In this document: piece after piece, positions 1 through 8,727 of the stretch
Layout of the letters: every line of letters starts with the position of its first letter
Numbering within the stretch: the stretch's first letter is position 1
DNA from: Acidobacteriota bacterium
Lineage (GTDB): Bacteria; Acidobacteriota; UBA4820; DSQY01
DNA length: 34,944 nt
Reading direction: 5' to 3'
Assembly (NCBI GenBank): GCA_021814085.1
Contig: JAKAJA010000001.1
Location: forward strand, 1-34,944
The notes under the pieces: model-generated
What the model was told of the DNA's origin: nothing
Database searches by the model: none
What the model saw: the letters and a program-made list of their open reading frames with translations, nothing else
Program-made: the position numbers and the translations under genes

Positions 1-9
1 AGGACCTGC

Positions 10-76
10 TGTATCCGCGCAAAAAAGATTTGAAAAAGTCCCATTTGAAATTGGAAAACATAATCAGCGCCAAGAG
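10..76 (+). repeat. Phage right terminus with putative transposase-binding sites
   Basis: The end begins TGTATCCGCGCAAAAAAG, recalling the T/G-start, A-tract-rich ends of Mu. It aligns with the opposite terminus over about 29 bases with roughly 20 identities. ATTTGAAA occurs twice (29-36 and 44-51), and ATTGGAAAACAT further in resembles ATTGGAACAT in the left terminus. These are probably MuA-type binding sites. Site limits cannot be fixed by eye. Confidence 0.6.
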
Positions 77-95
77 GGCATTATCGCACACACGT

Positions 96-118
96 AAACC
101 GGCAAGTTGCCGGTTTTT
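96..118 (+). terminator. Hairpin terminator at the right end, possibly bidirectional
   Basis: AAACCGGC (96-103) pairs with GCCGGTTT (109-116) around a 5-nt loop. On the plus strand it is followed by a T tract (114-118). On the minus strand it lies about 50 nt after the tail-tip stop codon but is followed by only three T, so it may also end the late transcript less efficiently. It could insulate the phage from host transcription entering at the right end. Confidence 0.6.
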
Positions 119-167
119 AAGTGGGGTTGTGATGGCCTTAAAGGCTTCCTTCAAGGGCCCTTTAGAA

Positions 168-3100
168 CTACGGCAACGCTTTGGCGTTATGGACGAGATA
201 CCACGTTACGCCGTCATTGCTAACCCAGTAATTGCCCGTGCCAGTTGTGAGGTTGTAGGCGTCAATAACGCCTGCATCTCCATCATTTACGGGCTCTTTC
301 CAGAACACCACCTTGTCCCGAAGGGCAACGAGTAGATTAGGCAAGGTAATCCCATCAGCGCCTATCCATCGCTGGCGAGGCCATTCATGCTCATCCGAAA
401 CGGCCCACAAGTGCGCTGCGGTCGTGGCTACGCCGTTGAGCCTGATCATAGGCTCAGCAGGGTGCAGCAGCACTTCCCACGCGGCTGTGACGCACCAGTC
501 ATGCGCACTACAGTCGTAGCCCATGACCGCAAGAGCCGCATCGGGCTCGGCGATTCGCTTACCCATCATCGCCTCATACTCAGCGCGGAGCTGCGCCATG
601 GTCATGGCACTCCAGTCGGCCATCAACACGAGCGTTTCAGGGCCGAAACATCCACCAGCAGGAGGGAGCGTGGGATCGGACGAGGACGTGGGGTCTGCGG
701 GCGTTGGGACCGTCTGCGCGTCCGTATCATTCGCCGTGGCAGCCTTGAAGATCCCCCATTTGTTCGCGTTCGGGGTGCTATTCAGGATGTTCGCCTGGTA
801 GTAGACGAAGATTTGGAACCAGTTCGGCGCGGTGCCGCTGGCGTTGAAAACGGGCACCATGAGCCCCGATCGAACCTCCGTGCCTGACGGCAGGGCGAAC
901 TGGACGCTTGAACTCCGTCCGATCACGGGTCTGTCCCATACGCGCCAACTGTCGATGTAGTATTTACTGGCGGTCTTCTTGATGAGGTTGCCCATGGCCT
1001 CAGCCAGCGTGCCGTCTTTGATTTCACTGTTCAGCACGTCCAGCCTCCCATCCACCTGATATTCAGCGAGAGGACTGGGGAGGAGCTGAGCGCTACCATA
1101 ATAGCCGTATGAACTCACCTGGTCGTAGCTATCTACCAGATAGAACAGCACATTGGGGATCGTACCGCCGGTGAGAGCGTACTTGAAATGGACCTTCACG
1201 CGCGTCGTCGTGATGCCCGCCTTGACCAAGCCCAACAGGTCTACTGGCTCGCATTCTTTGTAGGCCGAATCCTGATACTTCTGCACGCGCAGCGTCTTGA
1301 GGTAGGCGTTTGACGTCCACGAGATATCGAACTCGGCATGGTGCGGCCCGACCGACCCGGACACCAGGGCCACAGTCGGCGCGCTGGGGACGGCAGGCTT
1401 GCCACCACTTACTGTCCCAGATCCCGCCACGATGTTGGGGAGATATCCGGCATCCGTGTAGGCCGTCCCTCGAAAGGCACGCGCCTTGATAGTATTGATC
1501 GTGTTCCCAGCCTTGAGTTTGCGCTCGATCCAGAGCACCAGAGAGGTGTCCGTCGTCGCGCAGGTGCCCTCCACGGTGAACTTCCGCAGGGATGTGGTGT
1601 CCTGAAAAACCGCCTTCACCCTGTCGGCACCCGAGAAGTTGAAGGTCACCCCAAGGGACGCCTCCTTGCGCGTCGTGCCTGGGATGTCATCCAGGGGGCT
1701 CTCCAGGCTGATGGAACATGAGGCAGGCGGAGTATCGTCTGAGTCTGGGACCGTCCCGGCATCATAGACAGAAGACCACGCCGAAAAGACCGTGTGATCA
1801 TACCGGGAGCGAATGCGGCCGATGAGGGCCTTGCGCGCTATGCCGGGGCGGTTAATGGTGCAGGTCACGGTCCCGCGGCCAGCGGCCACGTCGTCCATGA
1901 CCTCCTTGTGGTCGATCTTGTTCCATGCAGACGGCGCGGAGTCCGGGTTGCTGGCGGTGCCGGTGACGGCCGCGAAGAGCTGGAGGACGCCCGCACCAGC
2001 GTCGTTCGGGATCGTCACATTGATGATCGTGGCCACCTTCGTATGGGTCACGCTGGAGATTGTAGGCGCCGTGGGCGCCGGGATAGCGCTCCCGCCCGCC
2101 GTTACAGACCCGGCATCATAGAGGGCCGTAAGGACACGTGGCCCGTTCTGGGCCTGCACCTTGACTCCGAGGGTTATGCCTCGTTTGAACCGCCGGTGGA
2201 AATGGCAGGTATATGGAGAGGCCTTCCCACTGACGTTAAAGGGCTTGTTGATGATTTTGCCATCGGGCTTGGTCACCTCAACATGCATGACGGAGGCCAT
2301 GCCCGTCCACGTCACCACAACATCCAGGTCGCATTCCTTGCCAGGGGTCCCGGGGATGTCATCAACCGCAGAGGCCAGCGCGACGCCTGTAATGACCGGT
2401 AGCGCATCATCTGAAGGTATGTCGTCTTCCGTGGAGGAGCTGTTCTCGTCAGAGGGCGTGCCCTCCTTGAGCGCTTCAGTCCGGGCTAGCACGTCCGCCC
2501 ACCAGAGTTTCCCCGCGGGCAAATAGAAGCCGCCGTAATAATAGCCGTCAGACTGGAGGTCCGGCTTGAAGCCCTTGGTCAGCCTGGGTTTGTCTCGGTC
2601 TTTGCCATCGGGCCAAACGGTCACTTCGAACCGCCAGATCAGATCTTTAATTTCATCATAGGGGTAGCGCCAGCGGCACTCCCAAAAGCGCCATAGGCGA
2701 TCCAGGTAAAGCGTCGCGCCGTTAGGGTAGGTCCCAACCTTCTCTCTACGTGGTTGGAGACGTGGGTAGATAGCCTCCGGGAAGACCGTGTCGAACATGG
2801 CGCTATAGGCCTTTGTGAACACGAAATCCACCGGCTCTGGCGGCTCTTCATCGTCCTCCAGCCAGGCATCCGTCCCCGCCGTGCCGGGGTCGGGCAGGGT
2901 GCCGTTCTCCTCGAGCAGGGCAAGCTCCACCACTCCGCCGTCGTCCAGACCCGTAGAAACGGACGTGACCAAGTAGACGACCCCGCCCAAGGAGACCGGC
3001 TGGCGCAGCTGGTAGGTGCTGCCATCGTCCGCCACCGTGCAAGTGTCAACTCCCTGGCGGTGTTGGGCCACCCAATTGTAAGTGCGATCCGCGATCTCCT

Positions 3101-4163
3101 GAAGTTTGGCCCGGTCGCGCGTGAATGGGAGATCGATCTCCAGCTTCTTCCCACCGTGGGGCATCCAGCCCCGCCGTGCCCAGCGGCCATCCATGCCCTT
3201 GATGACCACCTTGTCATAGCGGTCCGCCGCCACGGGCTTGACGGGCCCGCTGACGACCAGGTCATCGATGTTCTTGGGCAGTGAGCCATCGGCCGTTTCT
3301 GCCCGCTCGGCGAAATAGAGCACGCCCAGCTTCGTCCAGACCTGGGCATTGACCCACTTGCCCAGCTTCTCGCAGGCCTGGCCCGTCGTCAGCATGTCGA
3401 AGTTGGCCACATCCACGATGTCCGAATAGGTCACGGCATCGTAGAGGATGATTCGGTGGCCTGAATCGAACTGCCCCTCGGCGTCCAGCAATTTAGCCAG
3501 CAGCCAGGCCACCGTCTTCCCACGGAACCATGAGTCGAGGACGGTAATAGCATCCGTGGCCAAATAGTTGCACTTCAGCTTCTGCTTGAACGTGATGACG
3601 CTTCCCGCCACGGAGGCGACGGTCAGCTCCTGTTGAACGAGCTTGTTCCCGCCCGAAGACTGGGGCTTATAGTGTCCCAGTCGTATGATGTCACCGGCCA
3701 CGAGGGGCTCCCCGTTCGCGTCCAGGGCGCTGTTCACGGTGAGCTGCTTGGTCTGCTTCCCCCCAGTCACGATGGCGATCGCGCTATAGTCCCTTTTGAT
3801 CAGGCTCGCGTCGCCCTTATCGAGGCGCGCGAGCGGATCCAGAACCTGAACCGGCACGCGGTCTGTTTCGCTGTCAAGTTCCACCGAATCATAGGCAAGA
3901 TCCCCCTCCCACACTGGAACGCCGTCACGAAGCACCCTGAACCCATAGGCGGCGGGGGCGATGTCCAGCGTGCTAAGGTTCGATCTCGTGAAGATGCTAT
4001 TCCACGCAAGATCCGTGTTGTCCAGATCGATGCTTACATCGTCGGCTACGGCGAGACGGTCTGAGCCTTCAAGCCGCATGGAAAGTTGCGCGGACACGTC
4101 ATCCGGGAAGGGGATATCGGTATACACGCCAGCCTTGTCGCGCAGCTGGAGCCCATAGCTCAT
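168..4163 (-). CDS. Tail tip / host-recognition protein with C-terminal Hint (intein-like) domain
   Basis: 1331 aa, last gene of the late operon, where siphophages encode the central fibre or tip protein. The first ~450 residues look like a baseplate-hub domain. Several Ig/FN3-like beta modules follow, two of them sharing a DDIPGT motif at their starts, which suggests duplication. A Pro/Ser/Thr linker then leads to a Hint-like domain at about 1172-1326. This begins CFGPETLVLMAD (block A nucleophile Cys1172), contains TTAAH (block B-like Thr and His) and ends YLVHN (His1325-Asn1326) with only five residues after it. The family suggests autocatalytic cleavage or protein modification. The start overlaps the preceding stop by ATGA. 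The tail-tip role is inferred from position and domain style. Confidence 0.75.
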   Translation of the reverse strand: MSYGLQLRDKAGVYTDIPFPDDVSAQLSMRLEGSDRLAVADDVSIDLDNTDLAWNSIFTRSNLSTLDIAPAAYGFRVLRDGVPVWEGDLAYDSVELDSETDRVPVQVLDPLARLDKGDASLIKRDYSAIAIVTGGKQTKQLTVNSALDANGEPLVAGDIIRLGHYKPQSSGGNKLVQQELTVASVAGSVITFKQKLKCNYLATDAITVLDSWFRGKTVAWLLAKLLDAEGQFDSGHRIILYDAVTYSDIVDVANFDMLTTGQACEKLGKWVNAQVWTKLGVLYFAERAETADGSLPKNIDDLVVSGPVKPVAADRYDKVVIKGMDGRWARRGWMPHGGKKLEIDLPFTRDRAKLQEIADRTYNWVAQHRQGVDTCTVADDGSTYQLRQPVSLGGVVYLVTSVSTGLDDGGVVELALLEENGTLPDPGTAGTDAWLEDDEEPPEPVDFVFTKAYSAMFDTVFPEAIYPRLQPRREKVGTYPNGATLYLDRLWRFWECRWRYPYDEIKDLIWRFEVTVWPDGKDRDKPRLTKGFKPDLQSDGYYYGGFYLPAGKLWWADVLARTEALKEGTPSDENSSSTEDDIPSDDALPVITGVALASAVDDIPGTPGKECDLDVVVTWTGMASVMHVEVTKPDGKIINKPFNVSGKASPYTCHFHRRFKRGITLGVKVQAQNGPRVLTALYDAGSVTAGGSAIPAPTAPTISSVTHTKVATIINVTIPNDAGAGVLQLFAAVTGTASNPDSAPSAWNKIDHKEVMDDVAAGRGTVTCTINRPGIARKALIGRIRSRYDHTVFSAWSSVYDAGTVPDSDDTPPASCSISLESPLDDIPGTTRKEASLGVTFNFSGADRVKAVFQDTTSLRKFTVEGTCATTDTSLVLWIERKLKAGNTINTIKARAFRGTAYTDAGYLPNIVAGSGTVSGGKPAVPSAPTVALVSGSVGPHHAEFDISWTSNAYLKTLRVQKYQDSAYKECEPVDLLGLVKAGITTTRVKVHFKYALTGGTIPNVLFYLVDSYDQVSSYGYYGSAQLLPSPLAEYQVDGRLDVLNSEIKDGTLAEAMGNLIKKTASKYYIDSWRVWDRPVIGRSSSVQFALPSGTEVRSGLMVPVFNASGTAPNWFQIFVYYQANILNSTPNANKWGIFKAATANDTDAQTVPTPADPTSSSDPTLPPAGGCFGPETLVLMADWSAMTMAQLRAEYEAMMGKRIAEPDAALAVMGYDCSAHDWCVTAAWEVLLHPAEPMIRLNGVATTAAHLWAVSDEHEWPRQRWIGADGITLPNLLVALRDKVVFWKEPVNDGDAGVIDAYNLTTGTGNYWVSNDGVTWYLVHNAKALP

Positions 4164-4561
4164 GAAGTCGCCCCGAGGTGGACTGGGCTGGCCACGGCGG
4201 ACAGCCTGGTGGTGAACTCGAACTCCAGCGCTATTTCCACGGCCACGTTCACGCCGCCAAGGGATTTGGGGTCCGGATCATTGGACAGGGCGGCCCCGCG
4301 ATAGGTAACGCCCCCATCGAGAGAGAGGGTGAAGTTCGCCCCGTTCTCGGCGGCCAAAAGATTATCGAGAGAGGCCAGCTCCGAGGGCTCCAGCGTCCAT
4401 ATGATCTTACAACCGGCCCAGATGCCATGACGGTTCCGCCGGCGGGCCCCGCCCTTCGTCTTGACGACGTTCTCTTGGATGCGGTAAACGGGCACTACGG
4501 AGACGGGAGCCGGCATGGTCCCGCTATTGACCCCGGTCCATCGCACGTCATGACGAAACAT
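4160..4561 (-). CDS. Minor tail protein between tape measure and tail tip
   Basis: 133 aa, beta-rich (for example TLSLDGGVTYRGAALSNDPD), with no membrane segment. The ATG at 4561 is chosen because GGAGG lies 5 nt upstream. It overlaps the end of the tape measure gene by 14 nt, and its stop overlaps the tail-tip start (ATGA). In siphophages this position holds distal-tail or tip-assembly proteins, so a distal tail role is likely. No specific family is recognised. Confidence 0.6.
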   Translation of the reverse strand: MFRHDVRWTGVNSGTMPAPVSVVPVYRIQENVVKTKGGARRRNRHGIWAGCKIIWTLEPSELASLDNLLAAENGANFTLSLDGGVTYRGAALSNDPDPKSLGGVNVAVEIALEFEFTTRLSAVASPVHLGATS

Positions 4562-7004
4562 CGCCGCCTCCGAAGGTAAGCCGCCTGTCCTCACGCGCCG
4601 CGCGGTCCAGCAGGCGCGCGGTCTGCCGGACGAAGCCCCGGCGGCCCGTGTCCATCATGGCGAAGCCGTGCAGGTGCATCTCGGAGCGGACATGGGCCCC
4701 CGCGCCAGCCAGCACGGCCGAAGGGCTGCTTGACTGCCCGGCCATGGCGGCCACGTCGCGCACCGTCTGCACGGTATCAACGAGCAGAGACTGAACGACG
4801 CTCTTAAAGTCGGACACCGGGGCGATGATTTCAGGGCCCGCCTCGCCCACCAGGCCGAACGTAGGCCGGTCCACCAGGCCGCCCGTGGCGAATGCCACGG
4901 AGGCACCCTTTGCCGCACCAGACAAGGCCGCCCACATGCTTTCGGCCATGATGGAAAAGCCCGTTGCAATCGCCACCCCTGCGAAGGGGATATAGCTGTG
5001 CGCGGCGAAGATTTCGGCGATTGCCGCACTCATGGCCGACGACGCTACCGCCTGGTTCGCCGCAATGGCAGGGGCAGCAGCAGCCGTTTGCGCGGCGGCA
5101 CCGGTAGCCGACGCCGTCGTCTTGGCGGTTTCACCGGTGACCCACGCCACGATGATCCCGGCCAAATAGGCAAGGAACTTGTTGACGAAAATCATAACGA
5201 AATCCACGATCATCGAGCGCAGGACCTGCGACCAGGACACGCGCATGCCCATGAGCATGGACCGAATGCCGTTGCTGACGGCGGTCATGGCCATCGTGAC
5301 GCGCTGGGCCAAGGCCGTGAGTGGTGCATTCATCTTCGTTTCGATTTCCTCGATGAATGCGCGGAAGGGCTCTGTCAGTTTCGTGAGGCGCTTCTGATAG
5401 GCGGCCTGTTGGCGCTGGAGCGCCTCATCTGACTTCCGCTGGGCCTCGTCCACGGCCTTCTGGTCGGCCATCTTCTCTTTGTCTAGGAACTCCTGCCGAA
5501 TCTCGGCGAGCCTGTTCTGCTTGTTCCTCTCGATCAGCCCCAGCATGTTCGCCAGTTCCGTGGCATCGGCGATCTGCTGCCGCGCCAGGCTCGCATCTTC
5601 GAAGGCCTGGATGCGCACCTTCGCTTCGGCCTGGTCCTGCGGCGCCAGGCTCTCCATCCGTATTCGCGCGGCCGCGTCAACCCAGGCCTGCTTGCCCTTC
5701 TCTACCTTGTCCAAGACACTCTTCCAAAAATCCTCCGCGGCCTTTTTGGCCTCTGCCATGGACTTCTTCCACGCGGCCTCGGCCTTGTTGGCCGCATCCA
5801 CCTCGGCCTGGCCCTTGAGTTTGGCCAACAGGACGTTCGCGGCGGCCACCTCCTCATCGATGGCCTTCTGGCGGGCGTTTGTCTGGGGCGCATCGTCGCC
5901 CTTAAATCTGGCCAGGATGGCCTGCGCCTTGGAGACGGCATTCAGGCGGTCTGCCATGTCCCGAAGGCGCATGAGGGCCAACTCGAAACCGCCGGTCGTC
6001 AGCACGTCAACGAACCCGCGGCCCAATGCAATGCCGGCCTTCGATGAATTTTCCCCGGCTTCCTGCATTACAGGCACCAGCGCATCAAGCGCCCCCCTCA
6101 TTGACTCGATCGCGGGCAGAAAAGCACCACCTACGCCCTTCTTGAAATCTCCGAGTGCGATGGTGAATTCGTTAATTTTTGCCTTGGCATCGGTGGTGCT
6201 CGCCGTGACGCCATCTTGCTTTTGCGTGAGCTGGGCGAGCGCCGAGGCGCACTGTTCCGTCACGGATCTGGTTCGGTCGATCTGAATACCGTATTCCGCC
6301 AGTGTCTTGGGCAGCAGCGCGCGCTGCGACCCGGCGATTAGCCCGATCATGAGGTCGAGCGTCTCGTTAAAGTCCTTGTTGTATTTGATGTTCCAGCCCA
6401 CCGCCACACGAACCGCATCTATGGCCTGCGTCAGATCGCCGGTCACGGGGAGCATGCGCATGATGGCGGCGCGGGTAAGGTCATCCTCGAACCCGGCCGC
6501 CTTCATGGCCGTGGTGAACTCTTCCACCTGGGCCTGGGCCAGCCCGGTCTTGAGGCCCATATCCTGAAACTGGGCCGCGAGGCCGTTGATCTCGCGCTGT
6601 TCCTGCGCCGCATCAATGATGCCGGTCTTAACGTACTCAATCGCCCGCCTAGCCGTCTCCGCGGTCAGGTAGAGGGCAACGAAGTTCTTGACCAAATCGG
6701 CGAGCGCCGCTTGCCCTTGCTTTCCGGCGCTTTCGACCTGCTTGCCCATGTCCCTGGAGGCCGATCCGGCCTTCTTCATGTCATTTTCGATCTCGCTGCG
6801 CCACCAATTACCCTTGGTAATCGCGGCATTGAGCGCGGACTCATAGGCCTTGGTTTCCGCCGACAGCTCTACCTTCGAGCCGGGCTCGCCCTTGAAGGCA
6901 TTGAGGCGCGCTTTAGCGGCCTCTAACCCCGCCTTTAATTGGTCCATGAGGGGCTGAAGGTTCGCGACCAGCTCTACCTGCATGGTTTCAATGGTGTCAG
7001 GCAT
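4548..7004 (-). CDS. Tape measure protein
   Basis: 818 aa; sets tail length and is expected to sit inside the tube. The N-terminal part is helical and coiled-coil rich. Central residues (about 440-560) are highly charged and K/E/Q/A rich. Hydrophobic and Ala-rich segments follow (FVMIFVNKFLAYLAGIIVAW and after). The C-terminal motif GGLVDRPTFGLVGEAGPEII is typical of tape measure proteins. GGAGG lies 5 nt before the ATG. The gene overlaps the upstream chaperone ORF by 8 nt. Position after the chaperones and before the tip genes is the standard siphophage order. Confidence 0.9.
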   Translation of the reverse strand: MPDTIETMQVELVANLQPLMDQLKAGLEAAKARLNAFKGEPGSKVELSAETKAYESALNAAITKGNWWRSEIENDMKKAGSASRDMGKQVESAGKQGQAALADLVKNFVALYLTAETARRAIEYVKTGIIDAAQEQREINGLAAQFQDMGLKTGLAQAQVEEFTTAMKAAGFEDDLTRAAIMRMLPVTGDLTQAIDAVRVAVGWNIKYNKDFNETLDLMIGLIAGSQRALLPKTLAEYGIQIDRTRSVTEQCASALAQLTQKQDGVTASTTDAKAKINEFTIALGDFKKGVGGAFLPAIESMRGALDALVPVMQEAGENSSKAGIALGRGFVDVLTTGGFELALMRLRDMADRLNAVSKAQAILARFKGDDAPQTNARQKAIDEEVAAANVLLAKLKGQAEVDAANKAEAAWKKSMAEAKKAAEDFWKSVLDKVEKGKQAWVDAAARIRMESLAPQDQAEAKVRIQAFEDASLARQQIADATELANMLGLIERNKQNRLAEIRQEFLDKEKMADQKAVDEAQRKSDEALQRQQAAYQKRLTKLTEPFRAFIEEIETKMNAPLTALAQRVTMAMTAVSNGIRSMLMGMRVSWSQVLRSMIVDFVMIFVNKFLAYLAGIIVAWVTGETAKTTASATGAAAQTAAAAPAIAANQAVASSAMSAAIAEIFAAHSYIPFAGVAIATGFSIMAESMWAALSGAAKGASVAFATGGLVDRPTFGLVGEAGPEIIAPVSDFKSVVQSLLVDTVQTVRDVAAMAGQSSSPSAVLAGAGAHVRSEMHLHGFAMMDTGRRGFVRQTARLLDRAAREDRRLTFGGGDVSS

Positions 7005-7323
7005 TCAGCCCTCCGGCGAGGCGGCGGAACGTCTCGGGAACCTCCTGGCCGAGGCACTCGGCGAGTATCATCCAGTCCTGGGCTACCGTGTGGTCATTGG
7101 GTGCCGTCGCATCCTGTGGCATATCCAGCAGGCTCCTGTCGGCTGCATAATCCCCACCGGCGCTTCGGTTGACCACCTCATACAGCTTCTGCCGATTGAA
7201 CTCCTCCAACCGGGCCTCTCTGCCCAGCTCCCGCGCATAGAGCGCCGCCTCGAAGAGCGTCGCCCCGTGATAGACCTGGCGGTGGCGGGTGATATCCCCG
7301 CGGGAGAGCTGAGCGCAGAGCAC
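6997..7323 (-). CDS. Tail assembly chaperone, downstream ORF (gpT-like part)
   Basis: 108 codons open from a GTG with no clear ribosome binding site. It lies immediately after the first chaperone ORF and before the tape measure gene. Its frame is exactly the -1 frame of the upstream ORF, and no stop intervenes between the slippery site at 7413-7419 and this ORF. It is therefore probably made as a -1 frameshift extension of the upstream protein, as with lambda G/GT. The product is helical (LFEAALYARELGREARLEEF) and polar. Independent initiation cannot be excluded. Confidence 0.6.
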   Translation of the reverse strand: MLCAQLSRGDITRHRQVYHGATLFEAALYARELGREARLEEFNRQKLYEVVNRSAGGDYAADRSLLDMPQDATAPNDHTVAQDWMILAECLGQEVPETFRRLAGGLNA

Positions 7324-7325
7324 GG

Positions 7326-7700
7326 CTAGGCCTTCGGGCCCGCCGGGGCCGTCTTCGGAAGCTCGTCTTCCGCGAAGGCCCGCAATGCGCTGGCGGCTTG
7401 CCCGTTGCAGTCGAAAAAATCCCGCACCACCTGCCCCTGCTGGGTCAACGTGATGTGGTCCTTCAGGTGGGTCTCCACGGCGTCCAGGTCGCGCGTGGCC
7501 ACCGTCTGGCCCTCGGGAACGAGGATCACGGCCAGGGCCTTGCGCAGGGCGCCCTCGCGCAGCAACTTATCCACCAACACCTTCACGGAGGCGTCCCCCT
7601 CGGTCAAGAGCGGCCCTACCAGTTCCGAAAGGGCCTCCTCTTGGCTTAGCACCAGCTCATCCTGCGTGTACGTCATCTCTCCGATCTTGTAGGTCTTCAT
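7326..7700 (-). CDS. Tail assembly chaperone, upstream ORF (gpG-like)
   Basis: 124 aa starting MKTYKIGEMTYTQDELVLSQ. The ATG at 7700 is preceded by GGAGG 4 nt upstream. Mostly helical and acidic, with an Ala/Pro-rich C-terminus. It sits between the tail tube and tape measure genes, the conserved place for tail assembly chaperones. These bind tape measure protein and tube subunits during assembly and are absent from the virion. The slippery heptamer T TTT TTC lies at codons 93-95, about 30 codons before the stop. No family motif was matched directly. Confidence 0.65.
   Translation of the reverse strand: MKTYKIGEMTYTQDELVLSQEEALSELVGPLLTEGDASVKVLVDKLLREGALRKALAVILVPEGQTVATRDLDAVETHLKDHITLTQQGQVVRDFFDCNGQAASALRAFAEDELPKTAPAGPKA
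7413..7419 (-). other. Candidate programmed -1 frameshift site (T TTT TTC)
   Basis: In the reading frame of the upstream chaperone ORF the sequence is GA T TTT TTC GAC, an exact X XXY YYZ heptamer. A -1 slip enters the frame of the next ORF and continues with no stop into the 6997-7323 coding region. A weak pairing (GCAA with TTGC) lies downstream, but no strong pseudoknot is obvious. Such sites are well established in siphophage tail chaperone genes. Confidence 0.6.
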
Positions 7701-7740
7701 GCGTCCTCCGGGCTCTTCAGGGAGCACCCCATGCTCCGAA

Positions 7741-7767
7741 AGGGGCGGGCGGCGCTCGCCCGCCCCT
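7741..7767 (-). terminator. GC-rich hairpin after the tail tube gene
   Basis: AGGGGCGGGC (7741-7750) pairs with GCCCGCCCCT (7758-7767), extendable by one more G-C pair. It lies in the 87-nt gap between the tube gene and the first chaperone. On the minus strand only TTTC follows, so it may be a partial terminator or an mRNA stabiliser that raises tube protein over downstream products. Confidence 0.55.
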
Positions 7768-7787
7768 GTTTCGCCCTTGGCGAGGCC

Positions 7788-8342
7788 TTAGGCCAGATAC
7801 TTGAACTCGATGAGCCCCAGCTTCCCGCTGGTGACGCCCACGGCGTCGTCCACCATGGCTTCGAGTTTGACGGGAACGCCCGTGGGATCGCCCGGCTTCC
7901 ACTCCAGCTTGGTGCCACCCGAGAAGCGCGCCTTGAACAGCGTGATCCGGGCCCACAGGCCGGGCAGATCGAACATGTGCTGGAACTGGGCCGAGAAGTA
8001 GTTCGCCACGGTGTTGCCGCCCACGTAGAACGACTTGATGTGGTTGATCGCATCGTCCGTGATGTCCGAGTCCGCCAGGCCGAGGGCGCGCGCCACGTTC
8101 TGCGCGATGAGATCCTCGATCTCGCCTTCCAGGGTCAGCTCCTCGCCCGTGATGAAGATCTTCACGAGGCCGAGCTGGTTGCCCACCTTGTGCTTCTTCT
8201 CGTCCTGCTTGTAGGTGGCGACGACGCCCTTCTCCGAATGGAACCCAGGGGAAGAGAATCCAGAGGCGTAGGAACCGGCGACATAGGTCTTCAGGTACAA
8301 GTCACCGATACCCAGTTGGAGATTCGCAGCAGATCCGCTCAT
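7788..8342 (-). CDS. Major tail (tube) protein
   Basis: 184 aa, beta-rich. It contains stretches typical of tail tube proteins: ITGEELTLEGEIEDL, FKARFSGGTKLEWKPGDPTG and VPVKLEAMVDD. It lies directly upstream of the tail assembly chaperones and tape measure gene. A strong SD (GGAGG) precedes the ATG at 8342, and a GC hairpin follows the gene, both fitting high expression. No sheath gene is found, so the tail is probably non-contractile. The tube assignment rests on position and composition. Confidence 0.75.
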   Translation of the reverse strand: MSGSAANLQLGIGDLYLKTYVAGSYASGFSSPGFHSEKGVVATYKQDEKKHKVGNQLGLVKIFITGEELTLEGEIEDLIAQNVARALGLADSDITDDAINHIKSFYVGGNTVANYFSAQFQHMFDLPGLWARITLFKARFSGGTKLEWKPGDPTGVPVKLEAMVDDAVGVTSGKLGLIEFKYLA

Positions 8343-8352
8343 CGTGTCCTCC

Positions 8353-8718
8353 TCAGACCGAATAGGCCTTGATGGTGCCGGTGCCGGTGCCGGTAACGTC
8401 CAGGTAGATGTCGGCCAGTTCAGCGCCCTGGCCGTACAGATTCCTGGCGAAGGGGCCCAGGAAGGCCGTCAGGCCAGCGGCGACGGTTACGGCGCCATTG
8501 CCGGCGGGCTCGACCACGGCTCCGCAGGTGGGGCAGGCGGCCCGCACGGCCGTCACGGTGACGGCGGCGGACACATGGGTGTTGATGATCTCGAAATAGT
8601 AGAGATCGACCCCGCCGGCCATGATGTGGCCGCTGCCCGCACTGAGCGCAACGGGGGCCACTTGGGCAACCCCGGCGCGGCCCGGCCTGGTTTGAATGGG
8701 AATGGCTACTCGCGGCAT
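8353..8718 (-). CDS. Small beta-rich late protein of unknown role
   Basis: 121 aa with a good SD (TAGGAGG) before the ATG. The sequence is Ala/Gly/Thr/Val-rich, with a CPTCG pair near the middle and a Gly-Thr repeat (TGTGTGT) near the C-terminus. It has no signal peptide or membrane segment. It lies 10 nt upstream of the tube gene and downstream of the spanin genes. It could be a decoration or minor tail protein, but no family is recognised. Confidence 0.5.
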   Translation of the reverse strand: MPRVAIPIQTRPGRAGVAQVAPVALSAGSGHIMAGGVDLYYFEIINTHVSAAVTVTAVRAACPTCGAVVEPAGNGAVTVAAGLTAFLGPFARNLYGQGAELADIYLDVTGTGTGTIKAYSV

Positions 8719-8727
8719 GATGTCCTC

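Noticed and set aside
168..1100. Invertible tail-fibre segment or mom-like gene at the right end, as in Mu
   Set aside because: No inverted repeats flanking alternative fibre ends, no invertase and no modification gene were seen; the tail-tip gene runs almost to the terminus.
2754..3284. Long plus-strand ORFs opposite the tail, head and early genes
   Set aside because: They are antisense shadows of GC-rich minus-strand genes: Arg/Gly/Pro/His-rich, no SD, and the opposite strand holds recognised proteins.
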